Below, piece by piece: positions 60,289 to 64,000 of a stretch of DNA of 64,000 nt. The first letter of the stretch is position 1. Each line of letters starts with the position of its first letter. Source of the stretch: Sialis fuliginosa (taxonomy: Eukaryota; Arthropoda; Insecta; Megaloptera; Sialidae); NCBI GenBank assembly GCA_961205875.1, contig OY540812.1:14198001-14262000 (forward strand), read 5' to 3'. Under the pieces are notes generated by a model. It had not been told where the DNA came from and ran no database searches. It saw nothing but the letters and a program-made list of their open reading frames with translations. The position numbers were made by a program, and so were the translations under genes.

Positions 60289-63231
60289 GGGTCATTCCAT
60301 ATAAAATCATCAAGGTGCTGAAGTTGCACCATTTTTAATTTTGATGAAAGTTTAATCAGTTGTTATTATACTTATTAGATAACAGAAACTGTACTTAGAA
60401 AAATTTTAATGGCCATAGTTCGGGGGTGGTGACCGTTTTACCCTCTTAAGATATGAAGATTTCGTCGATTTTCAATGTTTTTTCAACTCGCTATAGCACG
60501 CGTTCTAATAAAGCAATTACAACGAGCTTAATGTCATTTGAAAGACTAAAGAATCTAGTTTTAATTGATCTAGCACAATTTAAAGTTTAAATTATTTTTT
60601 TTGTAGATAGAGGCTTTTCAAATTTATTAATAAAATTGTCATTTTTTCTATTTTTCGAAATTTATTGTGACTCTAAGGTTAAACTGAGAAAGCTATAATT
60701 ATGTGTAAGTTATGTTCATTTATAGTACTCAGTACCCACAAAAAATCAGCTTGATTGATGCACATCTTTTATTAAAAAAATTTAATTAAATATCGCAAAA
60801 ATCACGAAAACACCAAAATCAGCTGTTTTCGAAGCAAAAAAAAGTTATGTGGGGGACGAGATAAAATTCTGAATTTTTTTTTACAAATGCTCTAAATAGT
60901 TATCTTTGAAGGCCTTATAGATTCGTTTTGTTATTTTCATTTTTATAGCAACCAGAATTTTTTTTTAAATTTAAAAAAATACGAAAACTTCAAAAACGGT
61001 TATTTTTAAACATAATACAAAAATATGTTGGGCACGAGATAGAATTCTGAATTTTTTTTTACAAATGCTCTAAATAGTTATCTTTGAAGGCCTTATAGAT
61101 TCGTTTTGTTATTTTTATTTTTATAGCAACCAGAATTTTTTATTTAAATTTTAAAAAATACGAAAACTTCAAAAACAGCTATTTTTTAAACCATACAAAA
61201 ATATGTTGGGCACGAGATAGAATTCAGAATTTTTTTTTACAAATGCTCTAAATAGTTATCTTTGAAGGCCTTATAGATTCGTTTAGTTATTTTCATTTTT
61301 ATAGCAACCAGAATTTTTTTTTAAATTTAAAAAAATACGAAAACTTTAAAAACGGTTATTTTTTAAACAATACAAAAATATGTTGGGCACGAGATAGAAT
61401 TTTGAAAAATTTTTTATAATTGCTTTAAGTAATTAACTTTAAAGGCCAATTGGCTTTTTCATGTTATTTTCATTTTTCTAGTTACCAGATTTTTTTTAAA
61501 TCCTTAAAAGTGTAAAATCTCCAAAATCATGTATTTTCGAAAATAAACAAAAAAAAATTATGTGTTATATTATTAATATTATTATTATTATTATTATTAT
61601 ATTTATGATGTTAAAGCATACAAATATATTAATTGTTAAATTGATTTTGAAGTATAGTTATTAATCTTCTCTGAAAGGTTTAATATTATATGTTTTTTAT
61701 AAATATTTCTTTTCATTATGAATATTGTCGCGATGTCCAAAAAAATTCATTATTTACTATATCAGGGATGAAATATTTGAACCCTGTATTTGAAAAATCA
61801 ACCAAGTTTGTGCTGTTTTGAATGAATCTCCTGTTGTAATTAAAAAACTACCTTTACCTATCAAAGAGAAAAAATGAAATTGATCAAAAAGTTGAAAAAA
61901 TATCAAACTCAATCCGAAGTAGTAAATACTATTATTAAGTGTAAGATTTGTTAATTTAGATTCTCTTTAGTATTGATTAGTACAATATCTGAGTTTTTAC
62001 ACTTTTAAGGATTTAAAAAAAGTCTGGTGACTAGAAAAATGAAAATAACAAGAAAAAGCCAATTGGCCTTTAAAGTTAATTACTTAAAGCAATTATAAAA
62101 AAAAAATCAGAATTCTATCTCGTGCCCAACATATATTTGTATTGTTTAAAAAATAGCTGTTTTTGAAGTTTTCGTATTTTTTTAAATTTAAATAAAAAAT
62201 TCTGGTTGCTATTAAAATGAAAATAACAAAACGAATCTATAAGGCCATCAAAGATAACTATTTAGAGCATTTGTAAAAAAAAATTCAGAATTTTATCTCG
62301 TGCCCAACATATTTTTGTATTGTTTAAAAAATAACCGTTTTTGAAGTTTTCGTATTTTTTTAAATAAAAAAAAAATTCTGGTTGCTATAAAAATGAAAAT
62401 AACAAAACGAATCATTAAGGCCTTCAAAGATAACTATTTTGAGCATTTGTAAAAAAAAATTCAGAATTCTATCTCGTGCCCAACATATTTTTGTATTATG
62501 TTTAAAAATAACCGTTTTTGAAGTTTTCGTATTTTTTTAAATTTAAAAAAAAAATCTGGTTGCTATAAAAATGAAAATAACAAAACGAATCTATAAGGCC
62601 TTCAAAGATAACTATTTAGAGCATTTGTAAAAAAAAATTCAGAATTTTATCTCGTCCCCCACATAACTTTTTTTTGCTTCGAAAACAGCTGATTTTGGTG
62701 TTTTCGTGATTTTTGCGATATTTAACTAAATTTTTTTAATAAAAGATGTGCATCAATCAAGCTGATTTTTTGTGGGTACTGAGTACTATAAATGAACATA
62801 ACTTACACATAATTATAGCTTTCTCAGTTTAACCTTAGAGCCACAATAAATTTCGAAAAATAGAAAAAATGACAATTTTATTAATAAATTTGAAAAGCCT
62901 CTATCTACAAAAAAAATAATTTAAAATTTAAATTGTGCTAGATCAATTAAAACTAGATTCTTTAGTCTTTCAAATGACATTAAGCTCGTTGTAATTGCTT
63001 TATTAGAACGCGTGCTATAGCGAGTTGAAAAAACGTTGAAAATCGACGAAATCTTCATATCTTAAGAGGGTAAAACGGTCACCACCCCCGAACTATGGCC
63101 ATTAAAATTTTTCTAAGTACAGTTTCTGCTATCTAATAAGTATAATAACAACTGATTAAACTTTCATCAAAATTAAAAATGGTGCAACTTCTATATTTTA
63201 ATAAATTTGATGATTATAAATGGAATGACTC
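60289..63231. mobile_element. 2.9-kb foldback element, GGGTCATTCCAT ends
   Basis: Arms of about 1.2 kb (60289 to about 61520 and about 61990 to 63231) are inverted copies around a loop of about 470 bp that holds an (ATT)n run. The ends are GGGTCATTCCATA / GAGTCATTCCATT with TTAC on both sides (60285-60288, 63232-63235). Each arm contains about four direct units of roughly 178 bp (starting near 60790, 60981, 61160 and 61337 on the left). Units are marked by ACGAAAACTTCAAAAACGG, GGGCACGAGATAGAATTC and AAGGCCTTATAGATTCG. No protein frame is present. The superfamily is not identified. Confidence 0.85.
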
Positions 63232-64000
63232 TTACATAAATTGATTTCCACAAAACTTTCATTTAAAAATGCTTCAATTACTTGCTGTTATCAAAATACT
63301 AATAATATCTCAGTAAAATTTTATTCGAATATACAACTAATTTATACCTAATTATTATAAAATATTGCTGCTACATGTTACTGTGAATATTTTTCAATCT
63401 CTAATCGGTAGCCGTCAGTAAGATGGAGTATCGCTATAACTAATAAAGAATTTTTCTACAGGAATGTGAGCTTTATGTCAACAATAAGTCAAATTTCAAA
63501 GCAGTATTCTAAACTTTAATATACATTTACTATAGAAATTATTATATTATGTTGTAAACTGAAGTATTTTTGATTTTATTACTCAGATTTTAATACTAAA
63601 AAAATCTCTTTGAACTGTATATCTGAATAAAATGTTTAAACTGATATTTTACTTTCTTTTAAATGCCCATAAACTGCTCTGAAATAAAATAGTATACAGA
63701 AAAATAATTTTTAAGTATAGCTTAATACTCATAAGCTATATTATTTGCTTTTATATAAAAATTTTATTTTAAATTCATCTTTGGAGCACCGTCTCGACAT
63801 TTCATTATGATCAAATAAATAAATGTTGATTTACATGTGTAACAAAGATAACTTTAAAAAGATAATGATTCATGATTATGTTATTTAATGTTGATACATA
63901 ATAAAATTATACATATTTACATAAGACAGAAATTAAATGTGTCTTTTAGAAAATAAATTATCATGGATGTATTTACATCACACATAACAGTAAATTCAAA
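63232..64000. other. AT-rich spacer at the window end
   Basis: No gene or repeat recognised. Confidence 0.6.

Overview
The window is nuclear DNA of an insect. It is very AT-rich, its genes have short GT-AG introns, and it carries a ZAD-type C2H2 zinc-finger gene, a Tret1-like sugar transporter and a villin. Together with a dense load of small DNA transposons this fits an insect such as a beetle or a hemipteran; the order cannot be fixed from the sequence alone.

Layout. Four intact protein-coding genes can be rebuilt with exact splice joins. (1) 4299-6207, minus strand: a 474-residue transcription factor with an N-terminal ZAD domain and 11 C2H2 fingers, 3 exons. (2) 10925-14080, plus: a 692-residue secreted proline-rich protein with a signal peptide and a long array of YGVPH-type repeats, 2 exons, with a good TATA box. 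(3) 15296-18225, plus: a 464-residue MFS sugar transporter, 2 exons. (4) 48275-59194, plus: an 837-residue villin with six gelsolin repeats and a headpiece, 15 exons. Two broken gene remnants are also described: a degenerate THAP-domain gene (46525-47121, minus) and a weaker exon pair with an in-frame stop (1282-1511, plus).

The remaining sequence, including a desert of nearly 30 kb from 18.2 to 46.5 kb, is mostly AT-rich spacer broken up by non-autonomous transposons. Many show inverted ends, and several have recognisable target-site duplications: hAT-like (8 bp), PIF/Harbinger-like (TTA or TAA) and mariner-like (TA). Three larger structures stand out: a 1.5-kb foldback inside villin intron 2 (52207-53702), a 2.9-kb foldback downstream of villin whose arms are built from about 178-bp units (60289-63231), and a 1.8-kb element filled with GATC words spaced about 10 bp apart (7147-8930).

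The four genes do not form a functional cluster; they are unrelated neighbours. The best candidates for something new are the foldbacks, as possible hairpin-RNA sources (the intronic one lies in a transcribed unit), the GATC-phased element, and the fast-evolving repeat protein. No CRISPR array, operon, rRNA or tRNA gene was recognised.
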